Notes: generated by a model from the sequence alone, not told the origin. Shown: positions 55,444 through 64,000, counted from the stretch's first letter. The stretch is 64,000 bases of DNA from Streptantibioticus rubrisoli (GCF_024436055.1 NZ_JANFNH010000009.1:89903-153902); one strand, 5' to 3'. Made by a program: numbers and translations.

Positions 55444-56738
55444 CGGCGATGTCCGCCCAGGGGGAGAAGACGACGGCACCGACAGGCCCGGCCAGACGTG
55501 CCATAGCCGGCCGGCTGTCCTGGGGACTTGCCGACCAGGCGGCCTCCAGCTTGTCCAACTTCGTGGTGGGCGTCTACGTGGCCCGCTCGCTGGGGGTGAC
55601 CGCGTTCGGCGTGTTCAGCCTGGCCTGGGTGACCTACGGCGTGGTGCTCAGCGTCTCCCGCGGCCTTGCCACCGATCCGCTCGTGGTGCGCTTCAGCGGC
55701 GTGTCGGACGTGTCCTGGCGCGGGGCGGTGGCCCGCTCGTCGGGTACCGCGCTCGGCGTCGGCGGGGTCATCGGCGCGGCGTGTCTGATGGTCGGCCTTG
55801 CTGTCGGCGGCCGTGTGGGGTCCGCGTTCGCCGGCCTCGGCGTCATGGTGCCGGGGCTGCTGCTGCAGGACGCCTGGCGGTTCGCGTTCTTCGCCGCCGG
55901 TACCGGGCGGAAGGCGTTCGTCAACGACCTGGTGTGGGGCGTCGCGCTCGTCCCGGCCATGGTGCTGGCGGCCCGCGTGGGCAGCGTGGCCGCTTTCGTG
56001 CTCGCCTGGGGCGGATCCGCCGCGGTAGCCGCGGGGTACGGCTGCTTCCAGTCCGGCATCCGGCCCCGGATGACCGGAGCGCGCGAGTGGCTTCGCGAGC
56101 ACCGTGACCTGGGCTACCGGTACCTGGTCGAGAACGTCGGCGTCAGCGGCGCAAGCCAGCTGCGGGCGTACGGGCTCGGCGCGATCGTCGGGGTCAGCGC
56201 GGTGGGTGTGGTCCGGGGCGCCGAGCTCCTGCTCGGCCCGTTCATGGCTGTGCTGATGGGGCTTTCCCTGGTCACGGTCGCGGAGGCCGCACAGGTGCTG
56301 CGGCGGGCCCCGCACCGCCTTGGCGCGTTCTGCCTCGTGCTGGGCGGCGGGCAAGCCGTCGCCGCACTGCTGTGGGGCGGGGCCCTGCTGCTGATGCCGG
56401 ACCGGTTCGGCGAGCTCGTGCTCGGCGACGTGTGGCACTTCGCCTCGAAGCTCATCGTGCCGGTCACGCTCGGCGTCGCGGGCGCCGGCCTCGGCACTGG
56501 CGCGGCGGCCGGGCTGCGCGCGCTCGCCGCGGCGCGGCGCAGCCTGCGCTGCCAGCTTTCCGCCTCCACCTGCTATGTCATCGGCGGGCTCGGCGGTGCG
56601 GCCGTCGGCGGCACGGTCGGCTCGGCCTGGGGCGTCGCCGCCGCGACCGTCGGCGGCTCGGCCGTGTGGTGGCTGCAACTGCGGTCCGCCCTGCGCGAAC
56701 GCCACCACATCCCCATCCGCGAAGTGAGGACGCCATGA
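55440..56738 (+). CDS. Wzx-like oligosaccharide flippase (MOP superfamily)
   Basis: 432 aa with about 12 membrane helices. N-terminal family pattern: RLSWGLADQAASSLSNFVVG, VYVARSLGVTAFGVFSLAW. It moves undecaprenyl-linked repeat units across the membrane for polymerisation by the Wzy-like protein. Overlaps the DUF4910 gene by 4 bp and the GT2 gene by 4 bp. Confidence 0.88.
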   Translation: MTAMSAQGEKTTAPTGPARRAIAGRLSWGLADQAASSLSNFVVGVYVARSLGVTAFGVFSLAWVTYGVVLSVSRGLATDPLVVRFSGVSDVSWRGAVARSSGTALGVGGVIGAACLMVGLAVGGRVGSAFAGLGVMVPGLLLQDAWRFAFFAAGTGRKAFVNDLVWGVALVPAMVLAARVGSVAAFVLAWGGSAAVAAGYGCFQSGIRPRMTGAREWLREHRDLGYRYLVENVGVSGASQLRAYGLGAIVGVSAVGVVRGAELLLGPFMAVLMGLSLVTVAEAAQVLRRAPHRLGAFCLVLGGGQAVAALLWGGALLLMPDRFGELVLGDVWHFASKLIVPVTLGVAGAGLGTGAAAGLRALAAARRSLRCQLSASTCYVIGGLGGAAVGGTVGSAWGVAAATVGGSAVWWLQLRSALRERHHIPIREVRTP

Positions 56739-57682
56739 CCGCCCATCCCCGGTTGAGCATCGGCCTGCCCGTGTACAACGGCGAGGAGTACCTCGCCGAA
56801 TCGCTCGACGCCCTGCTCGGCCAGACCTACGAGGACTTCGAGCTGGTCATCTCCGACAACGCCTCGACCGACGGGACGCGAGACATCTGCCGCGATTACG
56901 CCGCGCGGGACTCGCGCATCCGGTACATCCGGCTGCCCCGGAACATCGGTGCCGCGCCGAACCACAACCACGTGTTCACCGAGTGCCGCGGCGAACTGTT
57001 CAAGTGGGCCTCGCACGACGACCTGTACGCCCGGGACCTGCTCAAGCGCTGCGTCCAGGCGCTGGACGAGCGGCCGGACGTCGTGCTCGCGCACTCCGGC
57101 CAGGCGGTCATCGACGGCGGCGGCCAGGTGAAGGTCCCGTACGAGTACGGGCTCGCCACCGACTCGCCGCACGCGCCGGAGCGCTTCCGCAGCATGCTGT
57201 TCGAGCCCGGCGGTGACGACTTCTACGGGGTGATGCGGGCCGACGTGCTGCGCCGGGTGAAGCCGCACGACAGCTACCACCACGCCGACCGCACGTTCGT
57301 CGCCGAGATCGCCCTGCACGGGCCCTTCCACCAGGTGCCGGAGCTGCTGTACTTCCGCCGCGACCACCCCACCCGCGCCGAGCGGGCGAACCCTTCCAAG
57401 CGCTCCCGGTGCGTCAACCTGGACCCGCGCCGGGCAGGCCCACTGCACCCGACACCCCGGCTGCTCGCCGAGTACGTCTGGGGCTTCGTCGCGGCGATCG
57501 GGCGGGCTCCGCTGTCCCCGGCCGACCGGCGCGCGTGCTACCGCCACCTGGCCGCATGGATGACCAGCCGGGTCCGGCCGGGCGCGGGCGAGCGGGTCGA
57601 GGACCGCGCCCCGGTCGACCCGGCCGAGCTCACGGTCTGCGTCAACGCCCTCGTCGCCGGCCGTGAGGGGAGGCAGGCATGA
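56735..57682 (+). CDS. GT2-family glycosyltransferase
   Basis: 315 aa. GT-A fold: LSIGLPVYNGEEYLAESLDA, LVISDNASTDGTRDI, then KWASHDDLYARDLL with the metal-binding Asp pair. Elongates the lipid-linked repeat with one sugar. Overlaps neighbours on both sides by 4 bp. Confidence 0.9.
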   Translation: MTAHPRLSIGLPVYNGEEYLAESLDALLGQTYEDFELVISDNASTDGTRDICRDYAARDSRIRYIRLPRNIGAAPNHNHVFTECRGELFKWASHDDLYARDLLKRCVQALDERPDVVLAHSGQAVIDGGGQVKVPYEYGLATDSPHAPERFRSMLFEPGGDDFYGVMRADVLRRVKPHDSYHHADRTFVAEIALHGPFHQVPELLYFRRDHPTRAERANPSKRSRCVNLDPRRAGPLHPTPRLLAEYVWGFVAAIGRAPLSPADRRACYRHLAAWMTSRVRPGAGERVEDRAPVDPAELTVCVNALVAGREGRQA

Positions 57683-58917
57683 AGCCTGCGAACGAACCCA
57701 CGGTGCGCGTCGGGGTGTTCGGCCTGCTCGGCTCCGGAAACCTCGGCAACGACGGGTCGCTCGAGGCCGTGCTCGGGTACCTGCGCGCCGAGCACCCGGA
57801 GGCGATCGTGGACGCGCTGTGCGGCGGACCCGAGGTCGTCTCGACCCGGTACCAGATCCCCGCGACGCGGCTGCACTGGTATCGCGGGGAGTACCGGACC
57901 GCGTCGCGTGTGGCCGCGATCGCGGCCAAGGGTCTGGGCAAACTCGTCGACGCCTTCCGCACCGCCGCCTGGGTGCGACGGCACGACGTGGTGATCGTGC
58001 CGGGCATGGGCGTCCTGGAGGCCACGCTGCCGCTGCGGCCGTGGGGCTTCCCGTACTCCCTGTTCCTGCTCTGCGCGTCCGGTCGGCTCTTTCGCGCCCG
58101 GGTCGCGCTGGTCAGCGTCGGCGCCGCCGCGATCGGCAACCGGCCGACCCGGGCCCTGGTGCGCTGGTCGGCTCGGCTGGCCGTGTACCGGTCGTACCGG
58201 GACACCCCGTCCCGCGAGGCGATGCGGAGGATGGGCGTGGACACCGCACGCGACGAGGTCTACCCGGACCTCGCGTTCTGCCTGCCGACGCCGCCGGCGA
58301 GCGCGCCCTCGGGTCCGCCGGGCACAGTCTGCGTCGGCGTCATGGCCTTCCACGGGAGCAACGACGACCGCGCCCGCGCCGAGGAGATCCACCGGCGCTA
58401 CCTCGACGGGACGATTCGGTTCGTCCACGCACTGGTCGAGGACGGCAGGCCGGTCCGGCTGCTCACCGGAGACCGGGTCGACGCGCCGGTGGCCGCCGCG
58501 GTCCTCGACGCGGTGGACTCACCGCTGGTCTCGGCTGCCGACGTGGCGTCGCTGGCCGACCTGATGAAGGAGACGGCGGCTGCCGACACCGTGGTGGCGA
58601 TCCGCTACCACAACCTGGTCTGCGCGTTGAAGGTCGGCACGCCGACGCTCGCACTCTGCTATGCGGCGAAGAGCGACGCGCTCATGGCGCGGATGGGCCT
58701 CGGCGAGTACTGCCACCCGGCTCGCGAGGTCGACGCCGACCGGTTGCTGGAGCAGTTCCGGGCGCTGGAGCAGCAATCGGCACAGCTGCGGCAGACCCTC
58801 ACCGAGCGGAACCTGGCCGCCGTCCGGCACCTCGAGCGCCAGTTCACCGCCTTGACCACGGCCCTGTTCCCGGCGGCCGACCACGCCCGAACCCACGCCC
58901 GGCAGGAGGCCCCGTGA
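57679..58917 (+). CDS. Polysaccharide pyruvyl transferase family protein
   Basis: 412 aa. Start VGVFGLLGSGNLGNDGSLEA is the conserved opening of the PS_pyruv_trans family; VVIVPGMGVLEATL and the late AIRYHNLVCALKVGTPTLAL, with the catalytic-region His, match as well. The family transfers pyruvate from PEP to make acidic ketals on polysaccharide sugars. It adds charge to the repeat. Four-bp overlaps on both sides. Confidence 0.88.
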   Translation: MKPANEPTVRVGVFGLLGSGNLGNDGSLEAVLGYLRAEHPEAIVDALCGGPEVVSTRYQIPATRLHWYRGEYRTASRVAAIAAKGLGKLVDAFRTAAWVRRHDVVIVPGMGVLEATLPLRPWGFPYSLFLLCASGRLFRARVALVSVGAAAIGNRPTRALVRWSARLAVYRSYRDTPSREAMRRMGVDTARDEVYPDLAFCLPTPPASAPSGPPGTVCVGVMAFHGSNDDRARAEEIHRRYLDGTIRFVHALVEDGRPVRLLTGDRVDAPVAAAVLDAVDSPLVSAADVASLADLMKETAAADTVVAIRYHNLVCALKVGTPTLALCYAAKSDALMARMGLGEYCHPAREVDADRLLEQFRALEQQSAQLRQTLTERNLAAVRHLERQFTALTTALFPAADHARTHARQEAP

Positions 58918-59465
58918 AAGCGACCGAAGTCCCGGAGATCGCCGGAGCGTACCTCTTCGAGCCGACGCCGCACGCCGACGAGCGCGGCTTCTTCTGCCGC
59001 ACCTTCGACGCCGACGCGGTCCGCTCGGTGGGCCTCGACCCGCACGCCTTCGTCCAAGACAGCGTGTCCCGCTCGGCCCGAGGCGTGCTGCGCGGCCTGC
59101 ACCTGCGCTCCGGCGCTGGCGAGGCCAAGCTGGTGCGCTGCTCGTACGGGAAGATCTTCGACGTCGTCGTGGACCTGCGGACGGACTCGCCGACATACCT
59201 GGGCCGGGCCTTCTTCGAGCTGTCCGACGACACGCAGATGACCTTGTACATCCCGGCGGGATGCGCCCACGGCTTCCAGGCGCTGACCAAAACCGCCGAC
59301 GTCTCGTACCGGATCGACCGCCCGCACGATCCGGCCGAGGACGTGACGATCGCCTTCGACGACCCGGAGCTCGCCATTGCCTGGCCGCTGCCGGTCATAT
59401 CGATGTCCCCACGGGACCGGGAGGCGCCGAGCCTCGCCGAGGTCCTGCGGCAACAGGAGAGTTGA
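58914..59465 (+). CDS. dTDP-4-dehydrorhamnose 3,5-epimerase-like protein (RfbC family)
   Basis: 183 aa from GTG 58914. Cupin-fold epimerase with base His63 in RGVLRGLHLR, Tyr132 in DVSYRIDRPHDPAED and LYIPAGCAHGFQAL. Epimerises C3 and/or C5 of a 4-keto-6-deoxy nucleotide sugar. No rhamnose genes RmlA, RmlB or RmlD are adjacent, so the substrate may be a CDP- or dTDP-linked branched sugar made by this block. Confidence 0.87.
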   Translation: MKATEVPEIAGAYLFEPTPHADERGFFCRTFDADAVRSVGLDPHAFVQDSVSRSARGVLRGLHLRSGAGEAKLVRCSYGKIFDVVVDLRTDSPTYLGRAFFELSDDTQMTLYIPAGCAHGFQALTKTADVSYRIDRPHDPAEDVTIAFDDPELAIAWPLPVISMSPRDREAPSLAEVLRQQES

Positions 59466-59472
59466 GGTCGGA

Positions 59473-60846
59473 GTGGACACCGAAGACGCAGGCGGGTTCC
59501 TCCTGCCCCGGTCGCGGATGGCGAACGAGCGGCTGCACGCCCTGGTCCCCGGCGGCGCGCACACCTACGCCAAGGGCGACGACCAGTACCCCGAGAACCT
59601 GGCCCCGGTCATCAGTCACGGCCGCGGTGCCCACGTGTGGGACATCGACGGCAACCGCTACATCGAGTACGGCTCCGGCCTGCGGTCCGTCAGCCTCGGC
59701 CACGCCCACCCGCGCGTGATCGAGGCGGTGCGGCGGGAACTCGACCGCGGCAGCAACTTCGTCCGGCCGTCCATCGTGGAGGTCGAAGCCGCGGAACGCT
59801 TCCTGGCCACGGTGCCGACCGCCGAGATGGTGAAGTTCGCGAAGAACGGCTCCGACGCCACCACCGCCGCGGTACGCCTCGCACGCGCCGCCACCGGGCG
59901 CCCGCGGGTGGCCATCTGCGCCGACCATCCGTTCTTCTCCGTCGACGACTGGTTCATCGGCACCACGCCGATGTCCGCCGGTGTTCCGGCGGCGACCAAC
60001 GAGCTCACCGTGGCGTTCCCCTACGGGGACCTGGCCGCCACGGAGGAACTGCTCACCCGGTACCAGGACGAGGTCGCCTGCCTGATCCTCGAACCCGCCA
60101 CCCACACCGAGCCTTCCCCAAGCTCTCCACTTAGTTCGAGCGGGGGAGACCCCACTCCCGGGTACCTCGCCGGGCTGCGCGAGCTGGCCGACCGGCACGG
60201 CTGCGTACTGATCTTCGATGAGATGATCACCGGCTTCCGCTGGTCCGAGGCGGGCGCCCAGGGCCTGTACGGCGTCGTGCCCGACCTCTCCACGTTCGGC
60301 AAGGCGCTGGGCAACGGGTTCGCCGTCTCCGCGCTGGCCGGGCGCCGCGATCTGATGGAGCGGGGCGGGCTGCGTCACCGCGGCGACCGGGTGTTCCTGC
60401 TGTCCACCACGCACGGTGCGGAAACGCACTCCCTGGCAGCCGCGATGGCCGTGCTCACCACCTACGTCGAAGAGGGCGTCACCGCGCGGCTGCACGCCCT
60501 CGGCGAGCGGTTGGCCGCGGGGGTTCGCGACGCCGCGGCAGCCATGGGCGTCGGAGACCACGTCGTCGTCCGGGGACGGGCCAGCAACCTGGTCTTCGCC
60601 ACCCTCGACGAGAACCGGCAGCCGTCACAGCGGTACCGCACCCTGTTCCTGCGCTGGCTTCTCGCGGGCGGTGTGCTGGCCCCGTCGTTCGTGGTGAGCA
60701 GCGCGCTCGACGACGCCGACATCGATCGCACCGTCGACGTGGTGGCCCAGGCATGTGCGGTGTACCGGAAAGCACTGGACGCCGCTGACCCCACCCCGTA
60801 CCTGGCCGGACGACCGGTGAAGCCCGTATTCCGCCGCTTGGCGTGA
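59473..60846 (+). CDS. Class III PLP aminotransferase (glutamate-1-semialdehyde aminomutase-like) with in-frame repeat insertion
   Basis: 457 aa from GTG 59473. PLP-binding: IFDEMITGFRWSEAGAQ and the Schiff-base Lys in DLSTFGKALGNGF. Homologues of this type in glycan loci transaminate sugar or acyl intermediates; the true heme enzyme is usually elsewhere on the chromosome. Between ILEPATHTEP and GYLAGLRELADRHG lie about 15 extra residues (SPSSPLSSSGGDPTP) encoded by a palindromic element (see 60114-60160). It is probably still active, since the insert falls in a surface loop. Last gene of the operon. Confidence 0.87.
   Translation: MDTEDAGGFLLPRSRMANERLHALVPGGAHTYAKGDDQYPENLAPVISHGRGAHVWDIDGNRYIEYGSGLRSVSLGHAHPRVIEAVRRELDRGSNFVRPSIVEVEAAERFLATVPTAEMVKFAKNGSDATTAAVRLARAATGRPRVAICADHPFFSVDDWFIGTTPMSAGVPAATNELTVAFPYGDLAATEELLTRYQDEVACLILEPATHTEPSPSSPLSSSGGDPTPGYLAGLRELADRHGCVLIFDEMITGFRWSEAGAQGLYGVVPDLSTFGKALGNGFAVSALAGRRDLMERGGLRHRGDRVFLLSTTHGAETHSLAAAMAVLTTYVEEGVTARLHALGERLAAGVRDAAAAMGVGDHVVVRGRASNLVFATLDENRQPSQRYRTLFLRWLLAGGVLAPSFVVSSALDDADIDRTVDVVAQACAVYRKALDAADPTPYLAGRPVKPVFRRLA
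60114..60160. repeat. Palindromic repeat element inserted in-frame in a coding sequence
   Basis: TTCCCCAAGCTCTC ... GTTCGAGCGGGGGA forms an imperfect hairpin and is followed by GACCCCACTC. It resembles the short palindromic repeats scattered between genes in Streptomyces. Here it lies inside the aminotransferase gene and adds about 15 codons in frame. Confidence 0.6.
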
Positions 60847-60853
60847 CGTGACG

Positions 60854-61540
60854 TCAGCGACGCTCCCGCCGACCGGCCTCGGCCATCCGATCGACCAGCC
60901 GGTCAGCCATCCGGTCGACCAGCCACGCGGTCGCCGGTACCACCGCCAGCGCGGTGCACCAGCCGCCGAGGACGTCGGTCGGGTAGTGCGCGCCCAGGGC
61001 CACCTGCGCCCAGCCCATGGCGGCCCCGGCACCCAGCGCCGCGGCGAGCACGAGTGACGTGCCGACCGTCCTGCCGAGGCCGAACCGGCCGGTCGCGAGC
61101 AGCGCCAGCACAAGGGCCAGCGCGGTGAGGAAGGCGGTGTGCCCGCTCGGATAGGACAGGTTGCCGCCGCCGTGGATGGTGCGTCCCACCAGATGCTTGA
61201 GCAGCGACGCCGTCCCCACGGCCATGGCGGCGCCCGCAACGACGAGCACCGCTGCGCGAGGACGCCGAAGCAGCAGGCAGCCCATCACTGTGGCCACGAC
61301 CAGCATCACCGCTCCGGCGGGTTGCCCCAAGAAGTCCAGGACCACAGCGAAGCGCCGCCACGGCGGCCGCACACTGTCCGCCGTCGGCTGGATGATCCAC
61401 CTGTCCACCCTGCTGGGCTCGCTCTGACCGGCGTACCGGACACCGAGCACGACGACCACCAGCGTGGCGAGGGCCGCGATCAGCCCGAGCCGCGCGCGCA
61501 GCGATAGCGGCAGCAGCGCGGGCGCCGACTGGCCGGTCAC
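60854..61540 (-). CDS. PAP2-family membrane phosphatase
   Basis: 228 aa, about six membrane helices. The acid-phosphatase signature is complete: KHLVGRTIHG (K-x6-R type), LSYPSGHTAF (PSGH) and GAHYPTDVLGG (R/H-x5-H-x3-D variant). Family members dephosphorylate lipid pyrophosphates. Undecaprenyl-pyrophosphate recycling would suit the adjacent polysaccharide operon, but it is convergent with it, 8 bp away, so co-regulation is not shown. GTG start at 61540. Confidence 0.85.
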   Translation of the reverse strand: MTGQSAPALLPLSLRARLGLIAALATLVVVVLGVRYAGQSEPSRVDRWIIQPTADSVRPPWRRFAVVLDFLGQPAGAVMLVVATVMGCLLLRRPRAAVLVVAGAAMAVGTASLLKHLVGRTIHGGGNLSYPSGHTAFLTALALVLALLATGRFGLGRTVGTSLVLAAALGAGAAMGWAQVALGAHYPTDVLGGWCTALAVVPATAWLVDRMADRLVDRMAEAGRRERR

Positions 61541-62746
61541 ACGCCCACCGCGTCCGGTGGAACTGCGGTGCTTCGCCGGGATCGGTAGATGGTGTTCCGG
61601 ATCTTGGCTTCTTGAGACAGGGGGAGGATGCGGTCCTGCATCCGACCGGTGGGCAGCCCAGAATCAGCGGCCTTCTGTTTCCCCTGCGCCAGGCCGACTT
61701 GAAGACGGCCCGGCCTGCTTTCGGTGACCTTCTTGTCTGCCATGCGCACAACTGCTGTGTGTCCCGGTTCCCGTGGGATCACGAGTGGTTCAACGACCGG
61801 CGGATCGACCCGCTGCTGCCCGCGCCGCACACCATGCCTCACCAGCCGACTCCCACCCTGCCACGAGTGCCTGCCGATCCGAACACCCCACTCATGACCG
61901 CGACGGGGCAAAGCCCGCACACCATCGCAGACCATCCGGCAGATGCGATACACCTCCCCCTCCAATCGGGGCCGTTGACGCCATGTCACCCGACGCTGCC
62001 GCGATGCCACGCCCTGAAAACTGGCCGCTGCCGCCCGCCGACATGACAAGCCGGAATCATCAGATGTACGGGCTGCGCGGCCGGACCGAGCGAGATCGCA
62101 AACACCTCAAGCGCGAACCCGGCCGGACCCAGGCCCGCTTGGGCCAAGCGATCCAACGCCACTCGATGCTGGACGACGAGACCGTCGGCGTCTGCGGGCG
62201 CCAACTCCCCACCAAAGAGCCCCCCGTCGTGTCCGACTCGGCCCGCGCGGGAGCCGTCAGCCTGTGCAGCGCCGAACTCGCCGACCTGTCCATCACCTGG
62301 CCAAGAGGATCACAATCAGCCTCTACTTGCCACCCTGCCCAACACTGCGGTCGCGGCAAACCGCCGTCGGAAAGTCCAAACGTCGCCTCCTGGCTGCTGG
62401 AGCCGTTCCTGCTCCTACTGGTGGTGTTGGTATTGCCTGGCGGTGTTGCCATTGCGGGGTCGGGTCAAGCGGTAGCCACTGGTCTGCCGACACTGGCGCA
62501 ACGGCGCCGTCACCGTATCCGATGGGATGCCCGGGCGCACCGTGCAGCACCGGCTGCCATCTGCGCTCGAAAGTCGCGCAGGGCGAATGGCCAATAGGCG
62601 CCCATGCTCCAGCACGGGCCACGCGTCGGCCCCGCCGAGACAGACTCGAAGCCTGTGAGCTGATGCTGCCGGGTCGCCCCCTACGCAGCCTGCTTCACTC
62701 GCGCGTGGTCGCCAACTGAAGCGCTGAGAGGGTCCGGCAGTAGGCG
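61541..62746. other. 1.2 kb of decayed DNA without a recognised gene
   Basis: Frames on both strands are interrupted and lack domains. The base composition is more even than in the coding regions. It adjoins an IS5 remnant and may be the scar of deletions. Confidence 0.4.
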
Positions 62747-63052
62747 TTACCTGAGGCGCCGGTTGGTGGGCCGGTTGTCCCAGCGGTAGCGCGGGGCCGC
62801 GCGGCGGATGGGCATGCGCAGCGTGACCGTCGCGGCGGACAGGTAGAGGTAGAAGTCCACGATGCGGCCGCGTCTTTCGGTGCGCGCCGCAGCATGCCGG
62901 AGCCGTTCATCCACGCGTGCCCGCGTTCGACCCCTCAGCGCTTGCTGGCCTGGATGGGGCGGGCAGGCCCTTGCGGGCGATCTCGCCGGTGAAGCCGAAC
63001 TCTGCCAGGGGGTACGGGACTTGTCGCTGTCGTGGCCGCGGTCCAGGTTCAC
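62747..63052 (-). mobile_element. IS5-family transposase C-terminal remnant
   Basis: Start VNLDRGHDSDKSRT and the end RRGRIVDFYLYLSAATVTLR followed by YRWDNRPTNRRL match the last 100 residues of IS5-type transposases. The middle (the usual RWVVERT region) is frameshifted. The remnant ends 56 bp before the PadR gene. Confidence 0.7.
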
Positions 63053-63070
63053 GTTGACCTGCTCGACACC

Positions 63071-63108
63071 CTTGCCGGGAGGAAGTCTACCTATATAGAG
63101 TTTTGCTC
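63071..63108 (+). promoter_or_regulatory. Likely promoter of the PadR gene
   Basis: TTGCCG (63071-63076), 16 bp, TATAGA (63093-63098) and the ATG at 63109 about 10 bp downstream: a sigma-70-like promoter for a leaderless transcript. CTATATAG (63090-63097) is palindromic and could bind the PadR dimer. Read by eye. Confidence 0.45.
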
Positions 63109-63432
63109 ATGCCAACTCGACGTGACTCCGCGCAGACAAGACTGGTTTTCCGGGCGCTGCGGGCCGGGGGGCAGACCTGGCGGTACGGCTACGACATCGC
63201 CAGCGAGACCGGTCTGGCGCCCGGAACCCTGTACCCGATCCTCGCCCGGTTGACGGACCGGGGGCTGCTGGAGAGCCAGTGGGAGCAGGACCCGCCCACC
63301 GGCCGACCGCGCCGACACCTGTACCGGCTCAGCACCGAGGGAGCGGTCCACGCGGCGAACCTGGCCGCCGAGCCGGTGACGCCCCCCAAGACGGTCGGCT
63401 ACCGCACTCGACTCGCGGACGGCCAGTCATGA
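63109..63432 (+). CDS. PadR-family transcriptional regulator
   Basis: 107 aa from ATG 63109 (TTG 63103 is an in-frame alternative). PadR winged helix: YDIASETGLAPGTLYPILAR, LTDRGLLESQWEQ, GRPRRHLYRLSTEG. Such repressors control neighbouring membrane or detoxification genes. No ribosome binding site next to the ATG; probably leaderless. It overlaps the next gene by 4 bp. Confidence 0.88.
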   Translation: MPTRRDSAQTRLVFRALRAGGQTWRYGYDIASETGLAPGTLYPILARLTDRGLLESQWEQDPPTGRPRRHLYRLSTEGAVHAANLAAEPVTPPKTVGYRTRLADGQS

Positions 63433-63710
63433 CCGGGGACCGGGTGGGGCGCGCCGCTGAGGCGGGCCTGCGGTTCCTACCGACCAGGCGGCAGGAGTTG
63501 GGGCGGGCCATGCTCGCCGAGGCCGCCGTGGCGGAGGCCGGGCCGATGCGCAGGAAGTGGCTGCGCGCCGCATGCTGGTTCATCGTCAAGGGCGCCGCGC
63601 CGGTGTGGCTGCGCTGGACCGCCATCACCGTCAGCGCGCTGTTCATCTGCTGGATCGGCTACAACGGCATCGACTCCGGCTTCCAGGGCACGCCGCCCGA
63701 GGTCGCATGA
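63429..63710 (+). CDS. Small membrane protein downstream of PadR, function unknown
   Basis: 93 aa. The soluble start LRFLPTRRQELGRAMLAEAA is followed by basic residues and one or two membrane segments (WLRAACWFIVKG; WTAITVSALFICWIGYNGI). Proteins with this arrangement are common after PadR genes in actinomycetes. I do not recognise a function. Confidence 0.6.
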   Translation: MTGDRVGRAAEAGLRFLPTRRQELGRAMLAEAAVAEAGPMRRKWLRAACWFIVKGAAPVWLRWTAITVSALFICWIGYNGIDSGFQGTPPEVA

Positions 63711-64000
63711 GATCCGGCATCGGTGCCCTGGCCACCGACTACACCACCCTGGCCGAGGACCTGGCCAGCCATGGCTACGTCGTGGTGGGGATGGACGCGC
63801 CGTACAGCACCACCGTGGTCGTGCTCTCAGACGGCCAGGTGGTGACCAAGACGGCCGCGGGCAACCCGGGCGAGGCCCGCCTGTCGACTACCGAGCAGGA
63901 CCTCCGCAGCGACAGACTGATCGCCTTGTGGTCCGCCGCCACCCGGTTCGTCCTCGACCAGATGACCCGGCTCGACAACGCCGAACCGACCGGCCCGTTC
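63707..64000 (+). CDS. Alpha/beta hydrolase, PAF acetylhydrolase-like, N-terminally shortened and cut by the window edge
   Basis: Open from ATG 63707 (overlapping the previous stop, ATGA) to the right edge, 98 codons. DYTTLAEDLASHGYVVVGMD is the strand-helix unit of the platelet-activating-factor acetylhydrolase/dienelactone-hydrolase-like family. Family members normally have 60-100 residues and an oxyanion strand before this point; here only MRSGIGALAT precedes it. Either the 5' part was deleted and the rest joined to the membrane-protein gene, or the family assignment overstates the loss. The catalytic Ser lies beyond the window. Confidence 0.65.
   Translation, partial: MRSGIGALATDYTTLAEDLASHGYVVVGMDAPYSTTVVVLSDGQVVTKTAAGNPGEARLSTTEQDLRSDRLIALWSAATRFVLDQMTRLDNAEPTGPF

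Noticed and set aside
59473..60846. Aminotransferase considered as the heme-pathway gene hemL
   Set aside because: Genetic context is polysaccharide synthesis; no other heme genes nearby and the loop insert is unlike housekeeping HemL.

Overview
High-GC DNA (GTG/TTG starts, frequent ATGA/GTGA gene overlaps, rare TTA codons) from a streptomycete-like actinomycete. The many different decayed insertion-sequence ends and broken regulators suggest an accessory or chromosome-arm region. The species cannot be told from the sequence.

Layout. 1-5.5 kb: a partial medium-chain dehydrogenase divergent from a TetR regulator, a frameshifted AraC regulator, then a minus-strand operon (XRE/MmyB-type regulator, aldo/keto reductase, alpha/beta hydrolase). 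5.2-9.7 kb: a Pr6Pr membrane-protein fragment, transposase remnants, a small ribbon-helix-helix protein with a repeated operator-like sequence, a VOC protein, an SAM methyltransferase and an RdmC/DauP-like hydrolase. 10-16.2 kb: a GH26-like lipoprotein, a PrsW-type membrane protease, an AraC pseudogene, a DUF11 secreted protein, a decayed FtsX/MacB permease and an ArsR-like regulator.

16.8-30.5 kb is the most interesting part. A fulvocin-C-related protein with a 14-cysteine tail is followed by an NB-ARC regulator and a RiPP cluster: two JmjC-like cupins (one without its metal ligands), YcaO plus TfuA (the thioamide pair), a 72-aa precursor ending in a CxxCxxCxxC core, a second YcaO with an E1-like partner, a fusion of RRE, E1-like and SagB-type dehydrogenase domains, a second nitroreductase and a sulfotransferase. 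The expected product is a peptide with both azol(in)es and thioamide(s), possibly oxidised and sulfated. No transporter, leader protease or lanthipeptide-type dehydratase is visible. tfuA carries a TTA codon, so bldA control is likely.

31.3-32.8 kb: an APH-family kinase, a perfect inverted repeat and an IS630 remnant. 33.3-60.8 kb: a 21-gene, one-direction exopolysaccharide operon of Wzx/Wzy type: initiating phosphoglycosyltransferase, AlgD-like sugar dehydrogenase, glycosyltransferases, two Wzz-like proteins, an asparagine-synthase amidotransferase, an alcohol dehydrogenase-Gfo/Idh/MocA fusion, a heparinase II/III-like lyase, a beta-helix lipoprotein, polymerase, flippase, and a sugar-tailoring block (C-methyltransferase, sugar nucleotidyltransferase, PIG-L deacetylase, SDR, DUF4910 protein, pyruvyltransferase, RfbC-like epimerase, PLP aminotransferase). 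Together these suggest a uronate-containing polymer, perhaps amidated, with an unusual branched or amino sugar. A convergent PAP2 phosphatase closes the region. 61.5-64 kb: decayed DNA with an IS5 remnant, then a PadR regulator, a small membrane protein and a hydrolase that runs off the end.
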